Assembly: GCF_035506375.1 (NCBI RefSeq)
Contig: NZ_DATJPM010000098.1
Location: forward strand, 1 to 64,000
Direction: 5' to 3'
Source of the DNA: Methanocella sp.
GTDB lineage: Archaea; Halobacteriota; Methanocellia; Methanocellales; Methanocellaceae
DNA: 64,000 nt
A program made the position numbers and the translations under genes. The notes beneath the pieces were generated by a model. That model searched no databases, was not told the DNA's origin, and saw only the letters and a program-made list of their open reading frames with translations. Positions 8,469-16,856 of the stretch are shown piece by piece. Numbering within the stretch: position 1 is the first letter of the stretch; each line of letters begins with the position of its first letter.

Positions 8469-8906
8469 CTACGACTTTCGGATCATGAGCACCGGGCACG
8501 GCGCATGTCTTAGCACGCTGTCGGATACGCTGCCGATAAGCACCCGCTCCAGGGCGGACATGCCGATGGAGCCGATCACGATGCAGTCCGCGTTCACTTT
8601 ACGGGCGACGTCCACGATGGTGGCCCTGGGATCGCCCTCGACGATCATCTCCTGGCACTCCACACCTTTCTCGTCGCATAGCGCTTTTATTATTGTGACC
8701 GCTTTCTTCCCGGAGTGTTCCATTTCGACCTTACTTTCTGCGTAGTGGATGCCGGCATGAAAGGCGAGCGGGGCGTTGACAACGTTGAGCGCGTAAAGCT
8801 TTGCGCCCAGGGCTTTCGCCAGGTAAACGGCGTGCTCGGCCGCATATAATGAATAATCAGAGCCGTCCGTGGGAACCAGGATATTTTTGTATGGCGTTAA
8901 TGTCAT
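8469..8906 (-). CDS. universal stress protein (UspA family)
   Basis: A 145-residue single Usp domain. It starts with the first strand NILVPTDGSDYS and ends with the ATP-binding signature G-x2-G-x9-G-S/T, seen as GSIGMSALERV then IGSVSDSVL, so it is an ATP-binding Usp type. These proteins act in stress and energy-state signalling. It lies between argB (6 bases upstream) and the P-type ATPase (10 bases downstream), and coupling with the pump is plausible but inferred. Confidence 0.9.
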   Translation of the reverse strand: MTLTPYKNILVPTDGSDYSLYAAEHAVYLAKALGAKLYALNVVNAPLAFHAGIHYAESKVEMEHSGKKAVTIIKALCDEKGVECQEMIVEGDPRATIVDVARKVNADCIVIGSIGMSALERVLIGSVSDSVLRHAPCPVLMIRKS

Positions 8907-8912
8907 AAGCTT

Positions 8913-9791
8913 CTACTCCTTCGTAATGCATGTGCCTATGCCTTTGTCGGTCAGCAGCTCCTGCAGCAAGGCGTGTGGGATATTGCCGTTGATGATATGG
9001 ACACTCTGGATGCCACTCTTAACGACAGAGATGGTCGACAGGACCTTCGGTATCATGCCTTTTGAGATGACGCCCTTTTCGATGAGGTCGTAGCACTGGG
9101 CGATGTTTAGCTGCGATATCAGTGTATCCTTGTTCGCGGGGTCCATCAGGACGCCGTCCACGTCCGTCAGCGAGACCAGGCTCCGGGCTTTAATGGCCGC
9201 GGCGATGTCGCCGGCCGCCGTGTCGGCGTTCAAATTCAGGCAGTTGCCATCCTCGTCGTATCCGATGGGCGAAATGACCGGTATGTACTCGTTATCCAGG
9301 AGTATGCTGAGTATCTGCGGGTTGATGCGCACCGTCTCTCCGACCCAGCCATAGTCCACTTCGGTCTCCTTCCCGTCGACAACGGCCTTCTCGGGGGCCT
9401 TTCTCCTGGCGACGATGAGGTCGCCGTCGCTGCCGATGATGCCGACTCCGTTGCCGCCGTACTTGGAAATGAGCGAGACGATATCGGAGCTCACGTTGCC
9501 AACGAGAACCATGCGCACGATCTCCAGCGTTTCCTCGTCCGTTACGCGCAGGCCGGAGACGAACTTCGGCGTCTTACCCATGCGCTTCATCATGGCGTCG
9601 ATCTCGGGGCCGCCGCCGTGGACGATGATGGGGCGTGCGCCGAGGTACTTGAGCGTCACGATATCCTTGATCATGCTGCTTCTCGCGGCCGGGTCCACCA
9701 TGGCATGCCCGCCAACTTTAATGACTATCACCGCATCCCGGTACTTTTTTAGCCAGGGTAGCATCTCACCAAACGATTCTGACGGGTCCAT
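8913..9791 (-). CDS. argB: acetylglutamate kinase
   Basis: A 292-residue kinase that phosphorylates N-acetyl-L-glutamate, the second step of arginine synthesis in the cytoplasm. Typical amino-acid-kinase motifs are present: VIKVGGHAM near residue 25, IVHGGGPEID near 57-66 for phosphate binding, and a substrate segment ending LNLNADTAAGDIAAA near 200. The length fits the family. The promoter lies in the AT-rich stretch at 9820-9838, reading on the minus strand. It leads the operon with uspA and the ATPase, an unusual set of partners for argB. Confidence 0.93.
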   Translation of the reverse strand: MDPSESFGEMLPWLKKYRDAVIVIKVGGHAMVDPAARSSMIKDIVTLKYLGARPIIVHGGGPEIDAMMKRMGKTPKFVSGLRVTDEETLEIVRMVLVGNVSSDIVSLISKYGGNGVGIIGSDGDLIVARRKAPEKAVVDGKETEVDYGWVGETVRINPQILSILLDNEYIPVISPIGYDEDGNCLNLNADTAAGDIAAAIKARSLVSLTDVDGVLMDPANKDTLISQLNIAQCYDLIEKGVISKGMIPKVLSTISVVKSGIQSVHIINGNIPHALLQELLTDKGIGTCITKE

Positions 9792-10020
9792 ATGATCCTC
9801 GACATGAATAATGCGTCCGGGATAATAAATATTTATATCCGGCCAAGGGATTAAACGGAGATTAAATTTGGCTCATTTTCCTACGGTATATGGTAATAAA
9901 TAACTATTTTGGGATTAACCTGGCTCGACCACGTATGGCGGCCCCGTTTGGGTCGAGGACCGGGTGAAGTGCGACCATTCGAAGGGCGCCCGGTTAGTGT
10001 TGATACACATATTAATTGTA

Positions 10021-12630
10021 TTACTTCAACGACTTTATCTCATTGCCAATGAGCGGCTTGGCGGTATCATTGGTCGAGATTAGCTCCACAAGCCCTTTCT
10101 CGCCGTCCACGCGTATCCGGTCGCCCGTCTTGATACGTCGCGTCGCAGTGCCACAACCGACGACCGCCGGAATGCCCAGTTCGCGGGCGACGATGGCGGC
10201 GTGCGAAAGAGGCGCGCCGACGTCGGTCACGATGGCTGCCGCCCGGGGGAATAGCGGGGTCCACCCGACGTTCGTCAGGGTCGTGACGAGGATCTCGCCG
10301 GCCTGTAATTGGTCGCCATCCTCGAAGCTGGCGACGAGCCGGGCCCGGCCCTCGACGACGCCGGCGGCCCCGGGGAAGCCTTTAATGGCGGCTTCCCGCG
10401 GTGTGCTGCTGCCGGAAGCGTCGTATGACTCGCCCGGTCGCCCGGGATCGGCGGCCCACCGGAACGGGTCGAAGTGCCCTCGGATTAGCGGGGGATAAGG
10501 CGGCAAGGCGTGGTATCGTTCGTATGAGGCCCGGCGAGCCTTTACGTGCGCGAGGGATATCCGATCGCCTTTGAGGACGGACAGTATCTCGTCGATGGAC
10601 AGGAAGAACATATCGTCGCCCAGGCCCGTGATCTCGCCCGCGCGCAGGACGAAGGCGCGCAGCACCCAGAACCCCCGGATGGCCTCGGAACGGGCGGCCT
10701 CCCGGTCACGGGCGATCGATACCCAGCGGTCGATCTGCCGGATGATCGATTTTTCTTTCCCCGGGTATCGCTCGTGCAATCTTTCCCGCGCCGCCCCGCG
10801 GGCCGCCTCCTGGCGGGCGAGCAGCGCTGTCGCATCGGCCGGCGCCTGGCCCAGTCCGGCGAGCTGGAGATCGATCCATTGCGGATCCTCCGCAGGCCGG
10901 GGAACGGATACCTCCGCCTCGTGCGGGCCCCGGTAACCGTATTGCCGCACGTAGGTCGCGCGATCGATCTCGCCCCGGGCCAGCCGGGTCAAGCTTAACA
11001 ATGGCCCCAGGCTGGCCAATGGGCCCGTTTCCAGGCTTGATCCCGTGAGTAAGATATTCGCGTCATCCTGACCCAATAATGTCTGAAGGCGATGAGGTGT
11101 CGCAACGATCGCGCCTCCCCCCTGGCCAGCCGCAGCCTCGATCATCTGACCGGCTTCGTGGAACAGTGGTAATACGTCCGTGTGCCACAGGGCGGCCAGT
11201 TCTTCCGGGCGGGAAGTGGCCTGGATCCGGGACCGCAATCTCTCGCAACGCTCCGGCATCGTCCGAAGATATTCCGGGAGCTTCTTCTGGTTGGCCCGCA
11301 TTCGGAGCAAATCTCCGATAATGACGGGCAACGCCATGCGGATCAAACGTAAGCGCGGAACGCGGAAGATCGGTATGTCCAGGCCGGCCGGGAGCCGCCC
11401 GAAGGCGTCTTCGGTCATACTCTGAATGCGCTTAGGGTTTATCCCGAAGGCTGCGGCGAACGACGCCTCGATGCTCAGGTTCCTGTAGAGCCGTCCGCCG
11501 ATGTTGCCGTAGACGAGGTACGGGCCGATGGAAAGCTCCGCATCGGACATCAGGATCTGGACGAACGACCAGGTACAGGGCGTCATCACGTCGGGCACGG
11601 CCTCGCCGTAGTTCGTCCGCGTCCAGAGGTAATCGCCGGCCAGGCTGTCGTTCCACTCGCCTTCGATCGGGTTGTGGCCGCGCAGGGCGGTGATCGGGCG
11701 GGCCTGCACGAGGAAAAACCGGCCCCGGTCGAGGGCCCATTCGATATCCATCGGGCCCCCGTAGAGCTCTTCGACCCGCACGCCGATACCGGCAAGCTTG
11801 ACAGCTTGCCCGGGGCTGAGCACCGCACGGTCTCGCCGGACCGCAGGTACGGGTTCCTCGTGTGTGCCGGACGAGGTGCGCACCGTCATCGCAACTTTGC
11901 TGCTGATCTGCTGTTCAACGACCTTTCCAAAGACCTTATCCACGATGATCGTATCGGGCGTGACCCGGCCGCCGACGACCGCTTCACCCAATCCCCATGC
12001 CGCGTTGATAACCACCTGGTTGCGTGCTCCGGTCAGCGGGTTTATCGTGAACATGACGCCGGCCGCTGCCGCGGGCACGAGCTCCTGGACGACGACGGCC
12101 ACGCTTACCTTTGAGAAGTCGATGCCGTTCCGGGCCATGTAGCCGAGCGCCCGCGGCGTCCACAAGGACGCCCAGCACCGCTTTACGCCTTCCAGTACCT
12201 GCACTTCTCCGCGCAGGTTGAGAAATGTTTCTAATTGGCCGGCAAAAGAGGCCCCGGGCATGTCCTCGACTGTGGCTGAAGAGCGCACTGCAACCACGAT
12301 ATCCCCATCGCCGAGCCTTGAATACGCCTGCCGGATCGCCCCGGCGACATCCTCGGGAATAGTGCCGCGGGCAAAAAGCTCCCCCACCTGTCTGGATGCC
12401 ACTTCCAGCGTTGCCGGCTGATCCGGAACGACGGTAGAAAGGGCGGCAAGAATCTGCATTTGCAGGCCGCCATCGGTCATAAACCGGCGATACGCCTCAG
12501 TGCTAATATGAAATCCATTGGGCACAGGCAGGCCAGCCATCGCAAGCCTGGCGAGGCTGGCACCCTTGCCGCCGACAGTCTCCACCGTGGCGTTCGGATC
12601 CGTCAAATTTAATGTATAATTAAGAGACAA
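10021..12630 (-). CDS. PEP-utilising enzyme (PEP synthase / rifampicin phosphotransferase-like)
   Basis: An 869-residue enzyme. Residues 1-320 are a PPDK/PEP-synthase ATP-binding domain (VGGKGASLARLAMAGLPVP, VRSSATVEDMPGASFAGQ, DIEWALDRGRFFLVQARPIT). A large middle region of less clear homology follows. The C-terminal swivelling domain carries the phosphate-accepting His810 in GAPLSHAAIVARELG. Length and order match rifampicin phosphotransferases better than classical PEP synthase, whose PEP-binding barrel I do not see. It probably uses ATP to pyrophosphorylate its own His and passes phosphate to pyruvate or another acceptor. The gene stands alone. Confidence 0.75.
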   Translation of the reverse strand: MSLNYTLNLTDPNATVETVGGKGASLARLAMAGLPVPNGFHISTEAYRRFMTDGGLQMQILAALSTVVPDQPATLEVASRQVGELFARGTIPEDVAGAIRQAYSRLGDGDIVVAVRSSATVEDMPGASFAGQLETFLNLRGEVQVLEGVKRCWASLWTPRALGYMARNGIDFSKVSVAVVVQELVPAAAAGVMFTINPLTGARNQVVINAAWGLGEAVVGGRVTPDTIIVDKVFGKVVEQQISSKVAMTVRTSSGTHEEPVPAVRRDRAVLSPGQAVKLAGIGVRVEELYGGPMDIEWALDRGRFFLVQARPITALRGHNPIEGEWNDSLAGDYLWTRTNYGEAVPDVMTPCTWSFVQILMSDAELSIGPYLVYGNIGGRLYRNLSIEASFAAAFGINPKRIQSMTEDAFGRLPAGLDIPIFRVPRLRLIRMALPVIIGDLLRMRANQKKLPEYLRTMPERCERLRSRIQATSRPEELAALWHTDVLPLFHEAGQMIEAAAGQGGGAIVATPHRLQTLLGQDDANILLTGSSLETGPLASLGPLLSLTRLARGEIDRATYVRQYGYRGPHEAEVSVPRPAEDPQWIDLQLAGLGQAPADATALLARQEAARGAARERLHERYPGKEKSIIRQIDRWVSIARDREAARSEAIRGFWVLRAFVLRAGEITGLGDDMFFLSIDEILSVLKGDRISLAHVKARRASYERYHALPPYPPLIRGHFDPFRWAADPGRPGESYDASGSSTPREAAIKGFPGAAGVVEGRARLVASFEDGDQLQAGEILVTTLTNVGWTPLFPRAAAIVTDVGAPLSHAAIVARELGIPAVVGCGTATRRIKTGDRIRVDGEKGLVELISTNDTAKPLIGNEIKSLK

Positions 12631-12847
12631 TCAAACCACTTGGACTATACTTTTATTATACGCAAAGCGATATCTTCATTTCGGTTTCTCAAAGATTTAT
12701 TTACAAAGGCCCGAGTCGAGGACCGCGAGGAGGGCAACCACACACCGGACGCCTAGTTCGTGGTCCTGCTGCCGGCGATAGAAAAGTGAATGTAATAGGG
12801 GCTCTTTTTGCCAATATAACATTATACGTACACTTTCGAGGATAATA

Positions 12848-12857
12848 AATATTTATA
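12848..12857 (+). promoter_or_regulatory. TATA box of thioredoxin-reductase-like gene
   Basis: AATATTTATA lies about 50 bases before the chosen GTG start at 12905, which predicts a transcript start near 12880 and a short leader carrying the SD AGAGGA. Confidence 0.5.
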
Positions 12858-12904
12858 ATGTGGAGTACTCTACAGTTCATATAACATTTATAGAGGAATC
12901 AGCA

Positions 12905-13837
12905 GTGGCTGAAGAGACGATTTACGACGTTGCGATCATCGGGGCCGGGCCCGCGGGCCTGACGGCGGGGCTGTACTGCGGCAGGGCGAACCTATCGACC
13001 ATTGTGTTCGGCGACCCCTTCGATTCCCAGCTCGCCAAGGCAGGCGACGTGGAGAACTATCCGGGATTCGATTCCATTCACGGCATCGTGCTGGCCGAAA
13101 AGTTCAGCAAAGGGCTTGAGAAGTATAAGATCACGACCGTTATAAACTACGTTGGCCGTATCTCTCGTAGAGATGATCGTTTTGTATTGTCAACGGACGT
13201 GGGAGAGTTCCAGGCTAAGTCCGTCATCGTATCGACCGGCTCGAAACACCGGGAGCTGAACATACCTGGCGAAAAGGATTACCTTTATCGCGGCGTTTCC
13301 TATTGTGCCGTCTGCGACGGCTCGTTCTATAAAGGTAAGACCGTGGCCATGATCGGCTATGGAGACCAGGCGGCGAGCGCGGCAATATATCTCGCCGGCC
13401 TGGCGAAGCACGTTACGGTGCTTACCAGCAAGCCCGACGTGGAATCGCCCATCTACTCCGAGCAGTTAAAGTCTTTAGGCAACGTCGAAGTCATCGGCGG
13501 CGCGAAGGTCCTCGCCATCGAAGGCAACGAGTTCGCCGAGCGTATCCGCTTCAAGGAGAATGGCGGCGAAGAAATGTCCTTACGTATCGACGGTATTTTT
13601 ATCGAGGGCGGCGTGCCTAACTCTGTTCTTGCGAACGACCTGGGACTCGACCTGGATAAGAAGGGTAATATTGCCGTGGACAGGCCCGACATGACGACGA
13701 AGGTGGAGGGCGTGTTTGCGGCCGGCGACGTGACCGGTGGCCTGCACCAGATATCGAAGGCCGTCGGGGAAGGGGCCTGTGCTGCCGTGAGCGCTGCGAT
13801 ATTCATCAAGAGAAAATTCAAGGGGAAGCCTCGCTAG
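12905..13837 (+). CDS. thioredoxin-reductase-like flavoprotein
   Basis: A flavoenzyme of 310 residues that would reduce thioredoxin through FAD and a redox disulfide. FAD motifs are AIIGAGPAGLTAGL at the N-terminus and GVFAAGDVTGGLHQ near the C-terminus. The active-site pair is CAVC at about residues 134-137. In the second nucleotide domain, GYGDQAASAA is followed by VTVLTSKPDVES, so the HRR-x-x-x-R element that binds the 2'-phosphate of NADPH is missing. The family contains an F420H2-dependent branch in methanogens, so F420H2 is a reasonable donor here. GTG at 12905 is chosen because AGAGGA precedes it by 8 bases and the upstream residues do not fit the family. Confidence 0.8.
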   Translation: MAEETIYDVAIIGAGPAGLTAGLYCGRANLSTIVFGDPFDSQLAKAGDVENYPGFDSIHGIVLAEKFSKGLEKYKITTVINYVGRISRRDDRFVLSTDVGEFQAKSVIVSTGSKHRELNIPGEKDYLYRGVSYCAVCDGSFYKGKTVAMIGYGDQAASAAIYLAGLAKHVTVLTSKPDVESPIYSEQLKSLGNVEVIGGAKVLAIEGNEFAERIRFKENGGEEMSLRIDGIFIEGGVPNSVLANDLGLDLDKKGNIAVDRPDMTTKVEGVFAAGDVTGGLHQISKAVGEGACAAVSAAIFIKRKFKGKPR

Positions 13838-13880
13838 TCGCTTTATTAATGTAATATTTTAAGATATAAAGGATATGGCG

Positions 13881-14082
13881 GGCACAATTTTTCACCACAA
13901 AGGCACGATGGCACGGAGGCCCACAAAGTTTTCTTTTAAATGTTTCGCTGATGCGAATTCGAGCAAGTTACAAAGTACACAGAGCCGGTTCATTGGCGAT
14001 CAGGGCACGAAGGATACAAAGGCACAGTGGAATGAACAAGAGCACTTTTTACCATCGTGCCTTTGTAGTGAAAAATTGTGCC
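13881..14082. repeat. dispersed inverted-repeat element, copy 2
   Basis: 13881-13911 and 14052-14082 are reverse complements in 30 of 31 bases. They contain the same TTTTTCACCAC core as the elements at 72-619 and 28436-28793. The inner parts also match those copies (for example CCGGTTCATTGGCGAT and AATGAACAAGAGCACTTTTT). The right flank continues with CCTCCGTGCTCTTTGTAACTTA. It fills the 304-base gap between the flavoprotein and lctP genes. No coding sequence is supported in it. Confidence 0.75.
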
Positions 14083-14141
14083 CTCCGTGCTCTTTGTAAC
14101 TTAAGATCTAAAAACAAGAAAGATAAAAAAAAGGAATCTCG

Positions 14142-15779
14142 TTAGCTGAAGAACGTTACCCAGCAGAACAGGATTATACCCACCAGCACCGTCAAGATTA
14201 TGCTAACCACGGCTGACTTCTTTATGACTTCGCCGTCCAGCCCTTTCACGTCGATGACCGAGGAGGCGTTGACGATCTTGGCCGGGGCGATGCCCGAGGC
14301 GATACCGCCGGAGACCGCGTGGCCCGAGAAGATCTGCCAGAAATCGAGGTTAAGCATGTTCGACGATTTATTGAGTATGCCATAGAACATGACGTTCGAC
14401 GAGGTCTCACTGCCGCTGACGAACGCCCCGAACAAGCCCAGGATGGGGGCCACAAGCGGGAACAGCGAGGCTCCTAAGTAGACGGCCAGCGTCGAGCCGA
14501 TGACCATGTTCATGTTGTAAGCGTCCATGCCGGCGTCGAAGACCAGCTTGCCGCCGATGACGGACTTTGCCGACCAGGCCATTATATACGCGATGGCGAA
14601 GAAGGCGGCTGCGGCGATCGTCGGGCTCCAGGCCCTCTTCAGCCAGAGCTTGACGATCTGAACGCCCTGATCCTTCGACTTGATGAGGAACGGCGCCGTC
14701 AGTATGGTGCTGACCAGGACCCAGACGTAGGCCTGGTTGAGCAGCTTAAGGTTGACCACCTGGTCCGCAATGATGGGTATCTTGTTAGCCGATCCCATGA
14801 TGTTCAGCAAGATCGTGGGCATTGGGGGCCAGCTGATAATAACGCAGAATACGACTAATAATCCCCAGGGGAGCACTGCTCTCCAGAGGGGGAGATTTTT
14901 TGTCATTCCGCCGTCAGCCGCCACAGCGCCCTGGGGCGCCGTCTTCTTATTGAAGATGGGCTTGCCCTGGACGACTCTCAGCAGGAACAGCGAGGCCATC
15001 GCCATCAAGCCGGCGACGACGCCCGTTATGGTGACCAGGTCCGGGAAGAACCGTACGAATAGGATGCAGGTCAGGCCCAGCGTGAGGCCGGCGACCAGCG
15101 CGGGCACGATGCCCTTCTTAACGCCTTCCATGCCGTCGGCGATCCACAGCATGCCTATGGAGAGGCCGGTGGAGACGATGGGCAGGAACAGGGACACGTT
15201 ATTGGCCAGTATATTGAGGTAATGGTTATAGTCTGCCGCCGGAACGAAGGCCTGGACCGGGGCCGTGATGGGCACTGCAAGGAGCGAGAATGACGTGAGC
15301 GGATCGTAACCCAGACAGGGCAATGCAATAGAAGCCAGCGGGGAGAATCCCAGGGCCATCATGATGGGCGGGAGCATCGTGACCGGCGTAGCGCCGATCG
15401 AGACTAAGAACGAGCCGAGGCCCACGTTCAGGATCATGATCTGCTCGTACTTTTCCGCGGCGATCGTCTTGATGAACTCGGTAATGCTCTTGATCGCGCC
15501 CGTGACGTCCATCATCGTGACCTGCAGGATCGTGAACAGCACCATCAGGGATATGCTGAACGACGATATGACGCCGAAAATCGAGGCCTTGAAAGCAACG
15601 TCGAGCGATCCGAGGCTCGGGGTCCCCCAGAAGAAGGCCAGCGCGATGATCACACATACGATCCACCCGACGATTCCCATAAAGGTCCCGGACTTCTTAA
15701 AGAAGACCAGGCCCGCGAATATGACAAGTATCGGTATAATGGCTAATATAAAGTATAATGCCTGCGTTAATTGGTCCAT
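14142..15779 (-). CDS. L-lactate permease (LctP family)
   Basis: A 545-residue polytopic membrane transporter. The sequence is almost entirely hydrophobic helices with short loops, and the length fits LctP (about 530-560). Recognisable stretches include GASLFPLVAPILGLFGAFVS then GSETSSNVMFYG in the C-terminal half and VSIGATPVTMLPPIMMAL in the N-terminal half. It would import lactate or glycolate with protons. No lactate dehydrogenase genes are adjacent. Two palindromes sit between its TATA box and its start, which suggests repression by a local regulator. Confidence 0.88.
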   Translation of the reverse strand: MDQLTQALYFILAIIPILVIFAGLVFFKKSGTFMGIVGWIVCVIIALAFFWGTPSLGSLDVAFKASIFGVISSFSISLMVLFTILQVTMMDVTGAIKSITEFIKTIAAEKYEQIMILNVGLGSFLVSIGATPVTMLPPIMMALGFSPLASIALPCLGYDPLTSFSLLAVPITAPVQAFVPAADYNHYLNILANNVSLFLPIVSTGLSIGMLWIADGMEGVKKGIVPALVAGLTLGLTCILFVRFFPDLVTITGVVAGLMAMASLFLLRVVQGKPIFNKKTAPQGAVAADGGMTKNLPLWRAVLPWGLLVVFCVIISWPPMPTILLNIMGSANKIPIIADQVVNLKLLNQAYVWVLVSTILTAPFLIKSKDQGVQIVKLWLKRAWSPTIAAAAFFAIAYIMAWSAKSVIGGKLVFDAGMDAYNMNMVIGSTLAVYLGASLFPLVAPILGLFGAFVSGSETSSNVMFYGILNKSSNMLNLDFWQIFSGHAVSGGIASGIAPAKIVNASSVIDVKGLDGEVIKKSAVVSIILTVLVGIILFCWVTFFS

Positions 15780-15800
15780 TTATTGCTCACACCCATTGGT

Positions 15801-15839
15801 ATGCTATAGCATGGCGATTGGTATGCTATGGCATAGCAT
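15801..15839. promoter_or_regulatory. paired palindromic operator-like sites upstream of lctP
   Basis: ATTGGTATGCTATAGCAT and ATTGGTATGCTATGGCATAGCAT follow each other. Each contains a palindrome: ATGCTATAGCAT at 15801-15812 is perfect, and the 17-base one at 15823-15839 is symmetric except at its centre. They lie 20-60 bases upstream of the lctP ATG and just downstream of a TATA-like stretch at about 15849-15859, so they would overlap the transcript start. Confidence 0.55.
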
Positions 15840-15949
15840 TGGCATTAAAGAAATATAAATGTTTTGTTAGAGGCGCTTTTACCTAAAGATGAGCAACGGT
15901 ATAATTCGTAAACTTGATATAGCGTATGATTTTCCATTGTGTTGGCACC

Positions 15950-16657
15950 TTAAAAAAGCTGGCTGAAACCTATGTCTGTATTGCTATTGTTGTACCGGGT
16001 CAGGTTAGACTTATCCAGGATGCCCAGGTTCGTTATCGTCCATGTCGTGTTGAAACTCGCCGTGTAGGAGAAGGGCTTTTGGAACATATCCGTACCACTG
16101 TTACTTTTTATATCCGTGTAAAGCGGCGTCGTCCATTGTTCTCCGCGTCGGAGGACGATTGATGTATTGTTGTAGCTTCCGTATATTGTGCCGTTTCTAT
16201 CAATGTCCCTAAGCACGAAGCCCGAATCGCAAACATACGGGTAACTATAAATACCCTTTATCATCACGCCAGTCCTTGTATCCATGGGGGCGACGTCGCG
16301 ATAATAAGCGCTGCCATATAGGACTTTGAAGCTATCATTGACCGCTGGATAGTAATTGTTACTAATATAACTCTGAAAACCTGTCCAACTGCTACCTTCT
16401 GCGGGATTACTGCCATTGGCACTGCCATCATAATCGAAGAATGCCGGTAGCGTAATATGGGGAAGAGAGTTATAACTGCCATTGATGATAGTGCAGTTTG
16501 TCTTCATGTACTCCTCAATGGCCACATATTTGTCATGTGGCAACGAGTTCCCCGAACTGGTAATATTTGAAGCGCATCCGCTCAATGTAACCATAAACAA
16601 TATTAGAAGAATCGCCAGGAATATTCTAGTATTCAATATATCACGACCCCCCCCCAT
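15950..16657 (-). CDS. hypothetical lipoprotein
   Basis: A 235-residue secreted protein with a signal segment (TRIFLAILLILFMVT) ending in LSGC, a lipobox, so it is probably lipid-anchored outside the cell. The mature part is rich in Asn, Ser and Tyr with many N-x-S/T sites and has no domain I know. The ATG is followed directly by nine G residues. An in-frame TTG at codon 8, after that tract, is an alternative start. Slippage in the G9 tract would switch the frame. Confidence 0.6.
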   Translation of the reverse strand: MGGGRDILNTRIFLAILLILFMVTLSGCASNITSSGNSLPHDKYVAIEEYMKTNCTIINGSYNSLPHITLPAFFDYDGSANGSNPAEGSSWTGFQSYISNNYYPAVNDSFKVLYGSAYYRDVAPMDTRTGVMIKGIYSYPYVCDSGFVLRDIDRNGTIYGSYNNTSIVLRRGEQWTTPLYTDIKSNSGTDMFQKPFSYTASFNTTWTITNLGILDKSNLTRYNNSNTDIGFSQLF

Positions 16658-16856
16658 TAATTATATAGCTAAAATTATACTGTTTATCAAAGCATAATAA
16701 TAGCTTTTCTTACAAATGGTTGCTAATATGGCCATCAGCACCTAAAAACCTAAGTCTGCACTTAAAATCAAGATTCTGATCGACATTAGGCGCAAAGTCC
16801 TACTGGCTATTACCGATGAAATCGGCGAGAAAAGAAATAGAAAAGAACAAATGGGC

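Noticed and set aside
13875..14145. Open frames between the flavoprotein and lctP
   Set aside because: They read through the dispersed repeat and do not resemble proteins.
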